From Benthortus sp964440495 (GTDB lineage Archaea; Thermoproteota; Nitrososphaeria_A; Caldarchaeales; Wolframiiraptoraceae): 41,895 nt of DNA. The notes under the pieces are model-generated. The model did no database searches and was not told the origin of the DNA. It worked only from the letters and a program-made list of their open reading frames with translations. Shown here one piece after another: positions 30,084-37,124 of the stretch (positions within the stretch are counted from its first letter, which is position 1; every line of letters starts with the position of its first letter). Location of the stretch: positions 1 through 41,895 of the forward strand of contig CAYTSD010000011.1 of the NCBI GenBank assembly GCA_964440495.1, given 5' to 3'. A program made the position numbers and the translations under genes.

Positions 30084-31057
30084 TCGAAGACTATTACCGC
30101 CTTCAACCCTCTCTTATTCTTAATCACGTCAAACGCCTTAAGAATCTCATCCCCTGAAAACCTAAACCTATGAGTTATCAGCCTACCAACTGGAGCAGCC
30201 CCCGAAGCTATGAGGTCTAACGCAAGCTTGTAGAGCCTGAAGTCACGGTTCACAACCCCTATCCACTCGCTTCCAACCACCATGCTCTCCTTATAGTGAA
30301 TCAAGTTTGTGTCAACCTGAACCGTGACCCCACGGGGAACACCCGCAAACAACACAACCCTCCCCCTCTTCCTAACAGCCTTCAAAGCAGAGTCAACAGT
30401 AGCCTGATTAACAGCGGTTATAATCACTGCATCAACTCCTTCCCCATCCGTCACCTTCTCAACAACCGCCTGCAAATCCTCCTTCAGGGGATTGACGGCA
30501 TAGTCCGCTCCAAGCTCCCTAGCATACCTAACCCTCTCCTCGAGAACCTCGCTTACAATAACCTTTGCACCCATATGCTTCGCAACCATCAGATGCTGGA
30601 GACCCATCTGCCCAGCACCCATAACCAAGACAACGTCGCCCATCCGCACACCACCCTGATCAACTAGTGAGTGGATGCAGTCTGCCAGAGGCTCGGTGAA
30701 GGTTGCCTCCTCATAGCTGACGCCTTCAGGAATCTTTGTGAGGGTCGGCCACCTCTCAGAAAACCTTGACATAACGGCGTACTCGGCGTAGCCCCTGAAA
30801 TCGGTTCCAACAACCCGGTCACCAGGCTTAAACTCCTTAACATTCTCCCCGACCTCGACGACGTCGCCAGCCCACTCATGACCGAGATTCATCGGAAGCC
30901 TCCTCATAACACCCGACAAAGTATAGAACTTCCTAACATCGGTTGGACAGACACCGCATGCACGAATCTTAATCAAGACATCATCAGACCCAACCCTAGG
31001 ATCCTCAACCTCAACCTCCCTCAAATCCTCCTTACCGAAAAGCAGAACAGCCCTCAC
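30080..31057 (-). CDS. Zinc-dependent medium-chain alcohol dehydrogenase
   Basis: 325 residues of the MDR superfamily, resembling threonine/polyol dehydrogenases. Catalytic zinc residues are visible: C34 in CGVCPTD, H60-E61 in NLGHEWAG, and a later Glu in TEPLADCIHS. The NAD(P) motif is VMGAGQMGL. The four-cysteine structural-zinc lobe is absent, replaced by the short VGTDFRGYAEY. The substrate is probably a secondary alcohol, polyol or amino-alcohol. It is monocistronic and convergent with Nep1. Confidence 0.9.
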   Translation of the reverse strand: MRAVLLFGKEDLREVEVEDPRVGSDDVLIKIRACGVCPTDVRKFYTLSGVMRRLPMNLGHEWAGDVVEVGENVKEFKPGDRVVGTDFRGYAEYAVMSRFSERWPTLTKIPEGVSYEEATFTEPLADCIHSLVDQGGVRMGDVVLVMGAGQMGLQHLMVAKHMGAKVIVSEVLEERVRYARELGADYAVNPLKEDLQAVVEKVTDGEGVDAVIITAVNQATVDSALKAVRKRGRVVLFAGVPRGVTVQVDTNLIHYKESMVVGSEWIGVVNRDFRLYKLALDLIASGAAPVGRLITHRFRFSGDEILKAFDVIKNKRGLKAVIVFD

Positions 31058-31148
31058 AGCCCACCTATAAAACAGACATCTAATAAAGCTTCAAAAACAA
31101 TAAACTTTAAGAACACCAACTCAAAAATAGAGAAAGGAACCTCGCGGA

Positions 31149-31222
31149 GCGGCCGTAGTCTAGTCTGGTAGGACGCCAGCCTGCCACGCTGGTGGTCCCG
31201 GGTTCAAATCCCGGCGGCCGCA
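31149..31222 (+). tRNA. tRNA-Gly (anticodon GCC)
   Basis: Acceptor GCGGCCG pairs with CGGCCGC, discriminator A, anticodon arm CCAGC-CTGCCAC-GCTGG giving GCC, and T arm CCGGG-TTCAAAT-CCCGG. No CCA is encoded and no intron. An AT-rich element (CAAAAATAG, about 31122-31130) is at the expected promoter distance. The acceptor and T arms are identical to those of tRNA-Gly(TCC) at 36903-36976. Confidence 0.97.
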
Positions 31223-31269
31223 CTCAGGTTTGACTAGGATTAAATTTTGGTTGTTTTTGTGGTTAGGTT

Positions 31270-32154
31270 ATGGTGGAAGCGGTTTCCGAGGGTTATGTGA
31301 AGGTTTTAGGGTTTAGGTTGTTTTATAGGGTTTTCGGTGAAGCTAGGAGGGGCACTGTTCTCTGTCTTCACGGAGGTCCCGGCGCCACCCATGACTATCT
31401 CCTACCTATGGCCGATCTCACCGAGTATGGTTACAAGGTTGTCTTCTATGATCAGCTTGGCTGTGGGAGGTCTGAGATGCCTGATGATACTTCTCTCTTC
31501 ACGGTGGAGCGTGGTGTCGAGGAGGTTGAAGGAATACGCAGAGCGCTTAACCTTGGGAGGATTCACCTCATGGGTTCAAGCTACGGTGGACTCCTAGCAA
31601 TAGCATACGCATTGAAGTATCAGGAGAATCTCAAGAGCTTAATAATTAGCAGCGGGCTTGCAAGCGTCCCCTTAGCCGTAGCCGAGATGCAGAGGCTTAA
31701 GTCAGAGCTGCCTCCAGAGATTCAGGAAACTCTCAGAAAATATGAGGAGATAGGCGACTACGAGAACCCAGAGTATCTTAAGGCTGTTCAGGAATTCTAT
31801 AAGAGACATCTCTGCAGGCTCCCAGAATGGCCTAAAGAACTAGTATACACTATGGAGCACATGAGTAAGCCGGTGTACTACACGATGAACGGTCCTAACG
31901 AGTTTACGATAATCGGCACACTAAAGGATTGGGACGTAACAGACCAACTACATAAGATTAGGGTTCCATGTCTAATAACTGTTGGAAGATACGATGAGGT
32001 TACACCCAAGGTTGCGGAGAGTATGCATCAGAGAATCAAGGGGTCGAAGCTTGTAATATTTGAGAACAGTTCTCATGTCGCCATGTGGGAGGAGAGGGAA
32101 AAATTCATAGAGGTTGTCCGCAAATTCCTCGAGGAAGTTGACAGAAAAGAATAG
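31270..32154 (+). CDS. pip: Proline iminopeptidase-type alpha/beta hydrolase
   Basis: 294 residues, the length of tricorn-interacting factor F1/proline iminopeptidases. Features are LHGGPGATHDYL (oxyanion hole HGGPG), YDQLGCGRSE, nucleophile elbow MGSSYGGLLA with S104, a cap domain (about 125-210), the acid in VGRYDEVTP, and the catalytic His in NSSHVAMWEE. It removes N-terminal proline or other residues from short peptides in the cytosol. It stands alone, about 50 nt after tRNA-Gly, before the ferredoxin-AOR pair. Confidence 0.92.
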   Translation: MVEAVSEGYVKVLGFRLFYRVFGEARRGTVLCLHGGPGATHDYLLPMADLTEYGYKVVFYDQLGCGRSEMPDDTSLFTVERGVEEVEGIRRALNLGRIHLMGSSYGGLLAIAYALKYQENLKSLIISSGLASVPLAVAEMQRLKSELPPEIQETLRKYEEIGDYENPEYLKAVQEFYKRHLCRLPEWPKELVYTMEHMSKPVYYTMNGPNEFTIIGTLKDWDVTDQLHKIRVPCLITVGRYDEVTPKVAESMHQRIKGSKLVIFENSSHVAMWEEREKFIEVVRKFLEEVDRKE

Positions 32155-32234
32155 CAACTAAATGAGTTCCCCCAATTATTAATATCACATAATCTCTATA
32201 TAGGATGCTGCTACATTCTTTGAGAGGTGGTTAT

Positions 32235-32720
32235 GTGGTTAAGTCGCTGGTTGTGAATCTGGAGAGATGTACAGGCTGCCGCTTATGCGAGCTTGCATGC
32301 TCTTATCGACATTTCAAGATTATGGGGGTGAGTAGGTCTAGGATACATGTTGTCCGCCTACCTCATGAACCCGTAGACGCTCCCATATTCTGCCTCCAAT
32401 GTGGTCTATGTATCAGCATCTGCCCCGTTGAAGCGATTAAGAGGAATCCAAAGACAGGTGCGGTGATTGTTGATGAGGGTAAATGTATTGGATGCGGTGA
32501 CTGTGTTCACGTCTGCCCCTACGGTGCAGCTATACTTGACCCCGTTACACGTAAGGCCTTGATATGCGACCTATGTGGGGGAGACCCTGAATGCGTTAAG
32601 GTCTGCCCTGAAAACGCTCTCCTATACCTTGACGCCGACAAAGCCTCTGAACATAGGAGAGTAATGTTCTCCAAGCTTCAGGAAAAATCTCTCACACCTA
32701 GTAAGCCGTACCTGAGGTGA
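32235..32720 (+). CDS. Four-cluster ferredoxin-like electron-transfer protein, AOR partner
   Basis: 161 residues with four four-cysteine groups: CTGCRLCELAC, CLQCGLCISICP, CIGCGDCVHVCP and CDLCGGDPECVKVCP. Sixteen cysteines can hold four [4Fe-4S] clusters, as in HycB/DmsB-like subunits. It precedes AOR 2 by 7 nt, so it probably carries electrons from that enzyme. I choose GTG 32235 because GAGGTGG lies 5 nt upstream; an ATG at 32205 would add ten residues across that ribosome-binding site. A CTATATAGG element around 32196-32204 is the likely promoter. Confidence 0.92.
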   Translation: MVKSLVVNLERCTGCRLCELACSYRHFKIMGVSRSRIHVVRLPHEPVDAPIFCLQCGLCISICPVEAIKRNPKTGAVIVDEGKCIGCGDCVHVCPYGAAILDPVTRKALICDLCGGDPECVKVCPENALLYLDADKASEHRRVMFSKLQEKSLTPSKPYLR

Positions 32721-32727
32721 CGAAGTG

Positions 32728-34629
32728 ATGCATGGTTATGCCGGGAAGATTTTATGGATAAATTTATCCTCCAGAAAGATTGATAAAAAGAGTCTCGACG
32801 AGGGTTTGACGCGTCTCTATCTCGGTGGAACGGGATATGCTGCTCGGCTTCTCTGGGACACGCTAGCTCCCAAGGTCGACCCGCTTGGCCCAGAGAATAA
32901 GCTTATAGCTGCTACGGGTCCGCTTACTGGGACTCTGACCCCCTCCTCCGGTAGCGTTGAGTTCTGCTTTAAGTCTCCTCTGACAGGTATTTTCGGGGAG
33001 TCGAGGGCTGGTGGAAGCTTCGGCCCAAAGCTTAGGTTCGCTGGATATGATTTCTTGGTGGTTGAGGGTGTATCGGAGAAGCCTGTCTACATCTATGTGA
33101 GGGATGAGGTCGTCGAGATTAGGGATGCATCCCATCTATGGGGGAGGACCGTCCATGAGGCGACGGATATTCTACTCGAGGAGGTTGGAGACCGGGATTC
33201 CTCTGTTGCATGCATAGGCCCTGGAGGGGAGAGGCTTGTTAGGTTTGCGAACATCATGGTGGATTATGATAGGGCTGCTGGGAGATGCGGCGGCGGAGCG
33301 GTTATGGGGTCTAAGAAGCTTAAGGCGATAGTCGTTAATGGGAGTGGAGGTATATCGGCTGCTAGGCCTGAGGAGTTTTATGAGGCTGCCGTCGAGGCGA
33401 TTGAAGCCGTTAAAAAGATTGGAGGCGATAGTCTTGGAAGGCTGGGGACGGTGGGTGGGCTAAGCTCTCTCAACGCCTCCGGCGCTCTGCCAACAAAGAA
33501 TTTCCAGACATGCTATTTCGAGAACGCTGAGAAGGTGTCTGGGGAGGAGCTTGCACGGAAGTATCTCCTGAAGAGGAGGGCATGCTTCGGCTGCCCGATT
33601 GGATGTGGTAGATATGTATGGGTTCCTGCAGGGCTCTACATAACCCCACCGCATGAGGGCGCAGAGTATGAGACGGTGGATATGATAGCGGTCCAATCAC
33701 TTATGGGAGACCTTGAAGCCCTGCTCAAGGCAAGCTACCTATGCAACAACTATGGAATAGACACTATCTCAACTGGAAATGTTATAGCATTCGCCATCGA
33801 GGCCTTCGAGAGGGGATTAATAAGTAGGAAGGATACGGGAGGTCTAAAGCTTGGTTGGGGTGGCCCAGAGGTAGTCTTAGTCCTCATCGAGAAGATTGTT
33901 GACAGAGTTGATATTGGCGACCTCTTGGCCGAGGGTGTGAGGAGGGCTGCGGAGAAGATTGGTGGGGGAGCTGAAGAGTTCGCATGCCATGGGAAGGGGC
34001 TGGAGGCTCCCGCCCACGACACACGTGGAACCTCAAAGTCCTTCGCGATACAGTATGCTGTCGGAAACCCTAGGGGCGCCTGCCACATTGAGCCTGTCTG
34101 GCCGGCTCTATGGGACTTCAGCGAGCTCACCCTAGGGTTAAGAGAGTTTGGGCTTCCCTGGCCTCCGCCGAGTAGATTCAAGGAGACTGGGGTGAAGAGG
34201 GGAACAGCCTACAGAATACTCATCCTATTCGGGGAGCTGGCAGGGGTCCTAGGAATATGTAGGTTCCCGCTTCAAGCTGCCGAGGACAGAAACCTTAACC
34301 CGAGGAGGCTCTCAGCCCTGGTGTCGGCTCTGACCGGTTGGAGCCTGAAGCCTGAAAACCTCTTCGAGGTCTCGGAGAGAGCCTACACCCTTAAGAGATG
34401 CTTCAACGTGAGGGAGGGGGTTAGCAGGAAGGATGACCGTCTCCCTAAGAGGCTTATGGAGCCCTTGAAGACCGGGCCTACGAAGGGCGTCAGGGTTGAG
34501 AACCTGGAAGGAATGCTCGACGAGTTCTACGAGGCCATGGGCTGGGACTTGAAGACAGGTATCCCCTCGAAGGCTAAGCTTGAGGAGCTTGGGCTAGCCG
34601 ACATCGCCGAGGCTCTCTGGGGAAACTAA
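32728..34629 (+). CDS. Aldehyde:ferredoxin oxidoreductase family protein (AOR 2)
   Basis: 633 residues, tungsten-pterin AOR family. N-terminal YAGKILWINLSSRK, YLGGTGYAARLLWD, AGRCGGGAVMGSKKLKA. Cluster ligands are C286, C289 and C293 (CFGCPIGCG), with the distal Cys in LGICRFPLQA. ATG 32728 is 7 nt after GAGGTGA; GTG 32725 directly precedes it. It is paired with the four-cluster ferredoxin, an arrangement known for tungsten oxidoreductases such as the GOR/WOR and AorAB type. Substrate is not predictable. Clearly diverged from AOR 1 at 15356-17173. It ends 1 nt before the NadE stop on the opposite strand. Confidence 0.92.
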   Translation: MHGYAGKILWINLSSRKIDKKSLDEGLTRLYLGGTGYAARLLWDTLAPKVDPLGPENKLIAATGPLTGTLTPSSGSVEFCFKSPLTGIFGESRAGGSFGPKLRFAGYDFLVVEGVSEKPVYIYVRDEVVEIRDASHLWGRTVHEATDILLEEVGDRDSSVACIGPGGERLVRFANIMVDYDRAAGRCGGGAVMGSKKLKAIVVNGSGGISAARPEEFYEAAVEAIEAVKKIGGDSLGRLGTVGGLSSLNASGALPTKNFQTCYFENAEKVSGEELARKYLLKRRACFGCPIGCGRYVWVPAGLYITPPHEGAEYETVDMIAVQSLMGDLEALLKASYLCNNYGIDTISTGNVIAFAIEAFERGLISRKDTGGLKLGWGGPEVVLVLIEKIVDRVDIGDLLAEGVRRAAEKIGGGAEEFACHGKGLEAPAHDTRGTSKSFAIQYAVGNPRGACHIEPVWPALWDFSELTLGLREFGLPWPPPSRFKETGVKRGTAYRILILFGELAGVLGICRFPLQAAEDRNLNPRRLSALVSALTGWSLKPENLFEVSERAYTLKRCFNVREGVSRKDDRLPKRLMEPLKTGPTKGVRVENLEGMLDEFYEAMGWDLKTGIPSKAKLEELGLADIAEALWGN

Positions 34630-34630
34630 C

Positions 34631-35482
34631 CTAACCAAGGTTCCACGGCATCACCCAATCCTTCCCAACACTATATTTCGAGACCCTCGCTATGGGTGGA
34701 GGCATACGCTTATGCTCGTTCGCGTGAACCCTCCTCACGATAGCCTCGACCTTCTCCCTAGCTATCCCAGTCTTCTTAACTATCCAGTCAACGCTCTTCC
34801 CAAGCTCCACGTAGAGGTAGAGCACAGGGTCTATCTCCTCGTAGGATGCGCCAAGCTCCGCCTCCGCCATCTGCCCAGGCCACAGTCTAGGGCTACTCGG
34901 CTTCCCAGCAATCTTTTCAGGCAGCCCCAGCCTACGGGCTAAAACCCTTACCTGGGTCTTATAGACATCGGCTAGGGGGAGGATGTCTGCGGCGCCATCC
35001 CCATACTTCGTATAGTATCCTAGGAGGAGCTCGCTCTTGTCACTTGCCCCACATACAAGCAGCCTGTTCAAGTTCGCGTAATAGTATAGGAGTATCATCC
35101 TTATCCTAGCTCTCAGGTTTCCGTTAGCCACCGACGCCTTCTCGTCGTAGAAGGCCGCAGCCTTAGCCACACTCTCATAGATCCCCCTTATCTCAACCAT
35201 CACAGACTTTACCCCAAGGCTCTCAGCCAGTTCCTCAGCATCCCTAACATCCTCGGTGGGCGTCGTAGCAGAGTCTGGGAGAAGTAGCACATGAACCCTC
35301 TCTGCTCCGAGAGCCTTTACAGCTAAAGCCGCAGTAGTCGAGGAATCGACACCGCCGCTTAGCCCCAGCACAACCCCCCTAGTCCCAGACTTCTCCACAG
35401 CCCATCTGAGAAAACGAGTTATACGCTCAACAGCATACTCATAATCAAGCGGAGGCGGGACGCTCGCCAACATTACCAGCAT
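34631..35482 (-). CDS. nadE: NAD synthetase, ammonia-dependent type
   Basis: 283 residues, so it lacks the N-terminal glutaminase (nitrilase) domain found in glutamine-dependent NadE. The ATP-pyrophosphatase P-loop is LSGGVDSSTTAAL (SGGVDS 42-47). Other family motifs are VCGASDKSELLLGYYTKYGDGAADILPLADVYKTQVR and KPSSPRLWPGQMAE. It converts deamido-NAD to NAD. It is divergent from a stand-alone nitrilase-family gene with 59 nt between them. M4 is an alternative start. Confidence 0.94.
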   Translation of the reverse strand: MLVMLASVPPPLDYEYAVERITRFLRWAVEKSGTRGVVLGLSGGVDSSTTAALAVKALGAERVHVLLLPDSATTPTEDVRDAEELAESLGVKSVMVEIRGIYESVAKAAAFYDEKASVANGNLRARIRMILLYYYANLNRLLVCGASDKSELLLGYYTKYGDGAADILPLADVYKTQVRVLARRLGLPEKIAGKPSSPRLWPGQMAEAELGASYEEIDPVLYLYVELGKSVDWIVKKTGIAREKVEAIVRRVHANEHKRMPPPIARVSKYSVGKDWVMPWNLG

Positions 35483-35528
35483 ACCTAGATGAAAATAAAG
35501 CTATTAACTATATTGTATAGGCCTCGTC

Positions 35529-35533
35529 GGAGG
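35529..35533 (+). promoter_or_regulatory. Ribosome-binding site deciding a CTG start
   Basis: GGAGG, 8 nt upstream of CTG 35542, is the only good Shine-Dalgarno in the region. The nitrilase frame has no ATG, GTG or TTG between the upstream in-frame TAG (35518-35520) and the conserved beta-strand KILLGQ, so this site supports CTG initiation. Confidence 0.55.
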
Positions 35534-35541
35534 CGTGTGGC

Positions 35542-36375
35542 CTGAAGCTGAAAATCCTTTTAGGACAACTATACTCTAGGCTGGGTGACATCGAAGGAAA
35601 CACGGGGAAAATAATTGAAACAGTCGAGAAGCATGGAGCAGACCTAGCCGTATTCCCGGAACAGTTCCTAGCAGGCTACTACTCGAAGGACATACATTAT
35701 AGAGCTGCCTTCAACCCATACAAGTCTCCCATAGTTGAGAGGCTGAGGAAAACCGCCGAAGAAAACAAGACAGCGATAGTTACAGGGTTCCCCGAGAAAA
35801 GCGAGTATGGATTCGTATACAACTCGGCTCTGGCCATAAACGAGCGGGGTGAAATACATGTATACAGGAAGAGGCATCTTCCAACATTCTCCGTCTTCAA
35901 TGAGCATAGATGGTTTGGGCAGAGTAAAAATCCTCTGAAAACATGGAGCGTTAAGGGAGTCGGGTCTGGAATAGCGATATGCTATGACATATTCTTCCCG
36001 GAAATATTCAAGGCATACGCGCTGATGGGTGCGAAAATACTGATAATAATCTCTGCTTCACCTGATTCGTCTCTTGGATTCTTCCAGAAACTGACGGAGG
36101 CGAGAGCTATAGAAAACACGGTCTACGTTGTATGGGTTAACCTTGTTGGAATTTATGATGGTGTAGGATTTGCTGGAGGCTCAAGAATAGTCTCACCTCT
36201 CGGAAAGATAGTTGCCGAATGCCGTTTAATGGATGATGACGTTAAGGTAGCTGAAATAGATTTAGAGGAAGTTGACTATGCTAGACTTGTTAGACCGATT
36301 CTGAGAGACTCGGTTAAAGAAGATGCTGAAGCTCTCTTTGACGCCTACCTCATATTCGGTGGGAAAAGTGTCTAA
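35542..36375 (+). CDS. Nitrilase/carbon-nitrogen hydrolase, apparent CTG start
   Basis: 277 residues counted from CTG. Starts KLKILLGQLYSRLGD, as nitrilase-superfamily members do. The catalytic Glu-Lys-Cys triad is complete: E40 (VFPEQFL), K110 (YRKRHLP) and C147 (AICYDIFFPE). The rest fits the family (TEARAIENTVYVVWVN, FAGGSRIVSPLG). It hydrolyses an amide, nitrile or carbamoyl bond; relatives include omega-amidase, N-carbamoylputrescine amidase and NadE glutaminase domains. There is no standard start codon before conserved sequence, and the next ATG in frame (36025) would remove half the protein including E40, K110 and C147. It overlaps the next convergent gene by 4 nt. Position next to NadE raises, but does not prove, an amide-nitrogen link. 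Confidence 0.85.
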   Translation: MKLKILLGQLYSRLGDIEGNTGKIIETVEKHGADLAVFPEQFLAGYYSKDIHYRAAFNPYKSPIVERLRKTAEENKTAIVTGFPEKSEYGFVYNSALAINERGEIHVYRKRHLPTFSVFNEHRWFGQSKNPLKTWSVKGVGSGIAICYDIFFPEIFKAYALMGAKILIIISASPDSSLGFFQKLTEARAIENTVYVVWVNLVGIYDGVGFAGGSRIVSPLGKIVAECRLMDDDVKVAEIDLEEVDYARLVRPILRDSVKEDAEALFDAYLIFGGKSV

Positions 36376-36857
36376 ACCTCGGCTAGTTCCTCGACTTGGA
36401 GAACCCAGCTACAGTTCGTGGCATTCACTTTAACATAGTATCGGCTTCCAGGCTCAAGGCCATAGGCATAGAACTCGAATCTGCCTTCGCTTCCAACAAC
36501 TGAGCCTGAGTCGACCGGCTTCTCCTCTCCAAGCTTATAGATAATCCACCACAACGTAACATCTCTAGGAGACCTTAAAGCCTTAACATCAACCTTAATC
36601 CTCAGCGCAATACCCTCGGCTGTAAAGAGCGGAGTATTTGCGCTCCCACTCCCTCTAAACTCCAAAACCTTCCTAACGTTGGAAGACCTAACGGAAGTCA
36701 CGGCAACCTCCTCAGGATAACCGCCAGCCAGGGTCCCCGCCCCCTCACTCATAAGATAACTAAGAAAAGGGGAACCACGTAAACCTACGCCAGCCAAGAA
36801 ACCTATAGCAAACCCAACTATCAGCACGATAACGAGAGACGCAGACCCCCTACCCAT
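36372..36857 (-). CDS. Membrane-anchored protein of unknown function
   Basis: 161 residues from ATG 36855-36857 (GRGSASLVIVLIVGF), preceded by GGGGTG. Residues 6-27 form one N-terminal membrane anchor (LVIVLIVGFAIGFLAGVGL). The rest, facing outside, looks beta-rich (RIKVDVKALRSPRDVTLWWIIYK, GRFEFYAYGLEPGSRYYVKVNAT) and may be a fibronectin-III/Ig-like sandwich. I do not recognise a family. It could be a surface or pseudopilin-like protein. It is convergent with the nitrilase and located before tRNA-Gly(TCC). Confidence 0.6.
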   Translation of the reverse strand: MGRGSASLVIVLIVGFAIGFLAGVGLRGSPFLSYLMSEGAGTLAGGYPEEVAVTSVRSSNVRKVLEFRGSGSANTPLFTAEGIALRIKVDVKALRSPRDVTLWWIIYKLGEEKPVDSGSVVGSEGRFEFYAYGLEPGSRYYVKVNATNCSWVLQVEELAEV

Positions 36858-36902
36858 GACACACCCCAACCAGCACACAGCATAAAAACATTAACAAGAA
36901 AG

Positions 36903-36976
36903 TGCGGCCGCCGGGATTTGAACCCGGGACCGCTGGCTCGGAAGGCCAGCGTCCTTCCAGGCTAGACGACGGCCGC
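36903..36976 (-). tRNA. tRNA-Gly (anticodon TCC)
   Basis: On the minus strand: acceptor GCGGCCG with CGGCCGC, discriminator A, anticodon arm CTGGC-CTTCCGA-GCCAG giving TCC, T arm CCGGG-TTCAAAT-CCCGG. No encoded CCA, no intron. CAAATAACC on the minus strand about 27 nt upstream is a weak TATA candidate. It is a close relative of tRNA-Gly(GCC) at 31149-31222. Confidence 0.97.
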
Positions 36977-37086
36977 CCTGTTCCTCTTCTTTGGATAAGG
37001 TTATTTGAGTTTTTCTCCAGCCGCTATTTTTATATGTTCATAAGGGTTATCCTATAGAGCGATAGGCTGGACCTGGTTTTTACACG

Positions 37087-37101
37087 TTATATTTATATTT
37101 T
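37087..37101 (+). promoter_or_regulatory. TATA box of the Hdr-like gene
   Basis: TTATATTTATATTTT lies about 25-37 nt before the TTG start at 37125. The spacing suggests transcription begins close to the start codon. The rest of the 148-nt gap after tRNA-Gly is AT-rich and shows no gene. Confidence 0.55.
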
Positions 37102-37124
37102 GATCGTTGTAAGATTGTGAGGAT

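Noticed and set aside
36025..36375. 116-residue protein starting at ATG 36025
   Set aside because: It is the C-terminal part of the nitrilase; the conserved frame continues upstream to CTG 35542 with all catalytic residues.
31149..36976. Mobile element bounded by the two tRNA-Gly genes
   Set aside because: The repeats are ordinary isoacceptors in opposite orientation; no integrase or transposase lies between them.
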